Source: an uncultured Clostridia bacterium (GTDB lineage: Bacteria > Bacillota > Clostridia > Oscillospirales > Acutalibacteraceae). Taken from it: a DNA stretch of 13,050 nucleotides. Made by a program: the position numbers and the translations under genes. The stretch covers positions 1-13,050 of the forward strand of contig CANQIG010000034.1 of assembly GCA_947623765.1 (NCBI GenBank), in the 5' to 3' direction. Shown one piece after another: positions 11,911-13,050 of the stretch. Under the pieces are notes generated by a model that worked only from the letters and a program-made list of their open reading frames with translations, was not told where the DNA came from and did no database searches. The first letter of the stretch is position 1; each line of letters begins with the position of its first letter.

Positions 11911-13050
11911 ATGTTGTATAAAAGCACGAGAGACAGCGCGCTGCGGCTGACCGCCGCCGAGGCGATCGCTTCCGGGATCTCCCGGGAGGGCGGCCTGCTC
12001 GTTCCGGAATCGCTGCCGAAGGTGGACGTCGCGGATTTTCTCGGAAAGCCCTATACGGAGCGCGCAAAGACCGTCCTGCGGCGCTTTCTGACGGACTTTT
12101 CCGAGGAAGAGATCGACGGATGCGTCCGCGCAGCGTATACGGGCGGCAGATTTGAGGGCGATGCGCCAGCGCCTGTTCGCGTTTTGGGAGGACATACCGC
12201 GCTTTTGGAGCTTTGGCACGGCCCGACCTGCGCGTTCAAGGATATGGCGCTACAGCTTCTGCCGCACCTGATGACGGCTTCTCTGCGCAAGGCCGCGCAG
12301 GGGGAGACGGCGGTGATCCTGACCGCGACCTCCGGGGATACGGGCAAGGCGGCGCTCGAGGGATTTCGGGATGTTCCGGACACGAAGATCGTCGTCTTTT
12401 ATCCCGAAAACGGCGTCAGCGCGATGCAGAAGCGCCAGATGACGACGCAGGAGGGCGAGAACGTCTGCGTCTGCGCCATCGAGGGGAATTTCGACGACGC
12501 GCAGACGGGCGTGAAGCGCATTTTCGGGGACGATGCGGTGCGCGCGGCGCTCTCCGAAAACGGGATGCGGTTTTCCAGCGCCAACTCGATCAACTGGGGA
12601 CGGCTGCTGCCGCAGATCGTCTACTATTTCTCGGCGTATGCCGACCTTGTGGACGCAGGGAAGATCCGGCTCGGGGAGCCTGTGAATTTCGCGGTACCCA
12701 CGGGCAATTTCGGCAATATTCTCGCGGGCTGGTATGCGAAGCAGATGGGACTCCCCGTCGGGAAGTTGCTCTGTGCATCCAACAAAAACAAGGTTCTGAC
12801 CGATTTTATCCGCACGGGTGTCTACGATCGGCGGCGGGAGTTTTTCACGACCTCGTCTCCGTCGATGGACATCCTCGTTTCGAGCAATCTCGAACGGCTC
12901 CTGTACCACCTTTGCGGGGAGGACAGCGAGAAGATTTCCGCCTGGATGAAGGATCTGAATGAGAGCGGGATGTACCGTGTGGACGGCGATACGCTGGCCG
13001 CGGTGCAGGAGATGTTCTGGGCGGACTTTTGCGATGAAGCGGAGACGGCG
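11911..13050 (+). CDS. thrC: Threonine synthase, 5' part
   Basis: PLP enzyme that turns O-phosphohomoserine into threonine. 380 codons from ATG 11911 run open to the window edge; family members of about 490 residues imply that roughly 100 are missing. Seen: the start MLYKSTRD, PTCAFKDMALQ with PLP lysine K110, TATSGDTGKAA (138-148), the SSANSINWGR segment, and the PLP-phosphate loop GNFGN (265-269). This is the fold-type II class 1 (E. coli/clostridial-like) enzyme. The ribosome site GAAGGGAT is about 5 bases upstream of the start. No T-box or other leader is visible in the 20-base gap, so regulation, if any, acts further upstream. Confidence 0.96.
   Translation, partial: MLYKSTRDSALRLTAAEAIASGISREGGLLVPESLPKVDVADFLGKPYTERAKTVLRRFLTDFSEEEIDGCVRAAYTGGRFEGDAPAPVRVLGGHTALLELWHGPTCAFKDMALQLLPHLMTASLRKAAQGETAVILTATSGDTGKAALEGFRDVPDTKIVVFYPENGVSAMQKRQMTTQEGENVCVCAIEGNFDDAQTGVKRIFGDDAVRAALSENGMRFSSANSINWGRLLPQIVYYFSAYADLVDAGKIRLGEPVNFAVPTGNFGNILAGWYAKQMGLPVGKLLCASNKNKVLTDFIRTGVYDRRREFFTTSSPSMDILVSSNLERLLYHLCGEDSEKISAWMKDLNESGMYRVDGDTLAAVQEMFWADFCDEAETA

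Overview
The window is from a GC-rich, endospore-forming member of the Firmicutes, most likely class Clostridia (an Oscillospiraceae/Ruminococcaceae-type genome). The grounds are: a SpoVM-like peptide, SpoIVA, an M50 protease in the SpoIVFB position, and above all a SipL protein (DUF3794 repeats plus C-terminal LysM), which is the clostridial SpoIVA partner. All genes are on the + strand and tightly packed, with AGGAGG-type ribosome binding sites and several TTG/GTG starts. No stretch over 300 bases lacks a gene, and I see no mobile element, CRISPR array, tRNA or rRNA.

Region 1 (1-1364): the 3' end of rsgA, then thiN overlapping it, a 57-residue hydrophobic ORF, and a 29-codon gene that I read as spoVM, closed by a strong intrinsic terminator. 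rsgA-thiN-spoVM order matches Bacillus subtilis (where rpe lies between the first two). Region 2 (1367-5326): a very good sigma-E-type promoter directly after that terminator, followed by sipL, spoIVA, a short one-span membrane ORF in the position of spoIVFA, and a short M50 site-2 protease (spoIVFB-like). SpoVM, SipL and SpoIVA are the parts that assemble the coat basement layer on the forespore, so their side-by-side placement is the highlight. The protease pair is the expected pro-sigma-K module, but both members are reduced: no LytM domain in the first, no CBS domain in the second.

Region 3 (5323-7868): a consensus vegetative (sigma-A) promoter embedded in the end of the protease gene drives a B12-binding/radical SAM protein and its DUF2344 partner, a pair that normally follows spoIVFB and precedes rng/rplU. 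Here that order is broken: next comes a second consensus sigma-A promoter and a structured leader for rplS (ribosomal protein L19).

Region 4 (7876-13050): rplS, an intrinsic terminator, lepB, rbgA, rnhB, yraN, an M19 dipeptidase and the first 380 codons of thrC. These are ribosome-maturation, secretion, DNA-repair and amino-acid genes in a mostly co-directional run, with lepB onward apparently depending on read-through of the rplS terminator.
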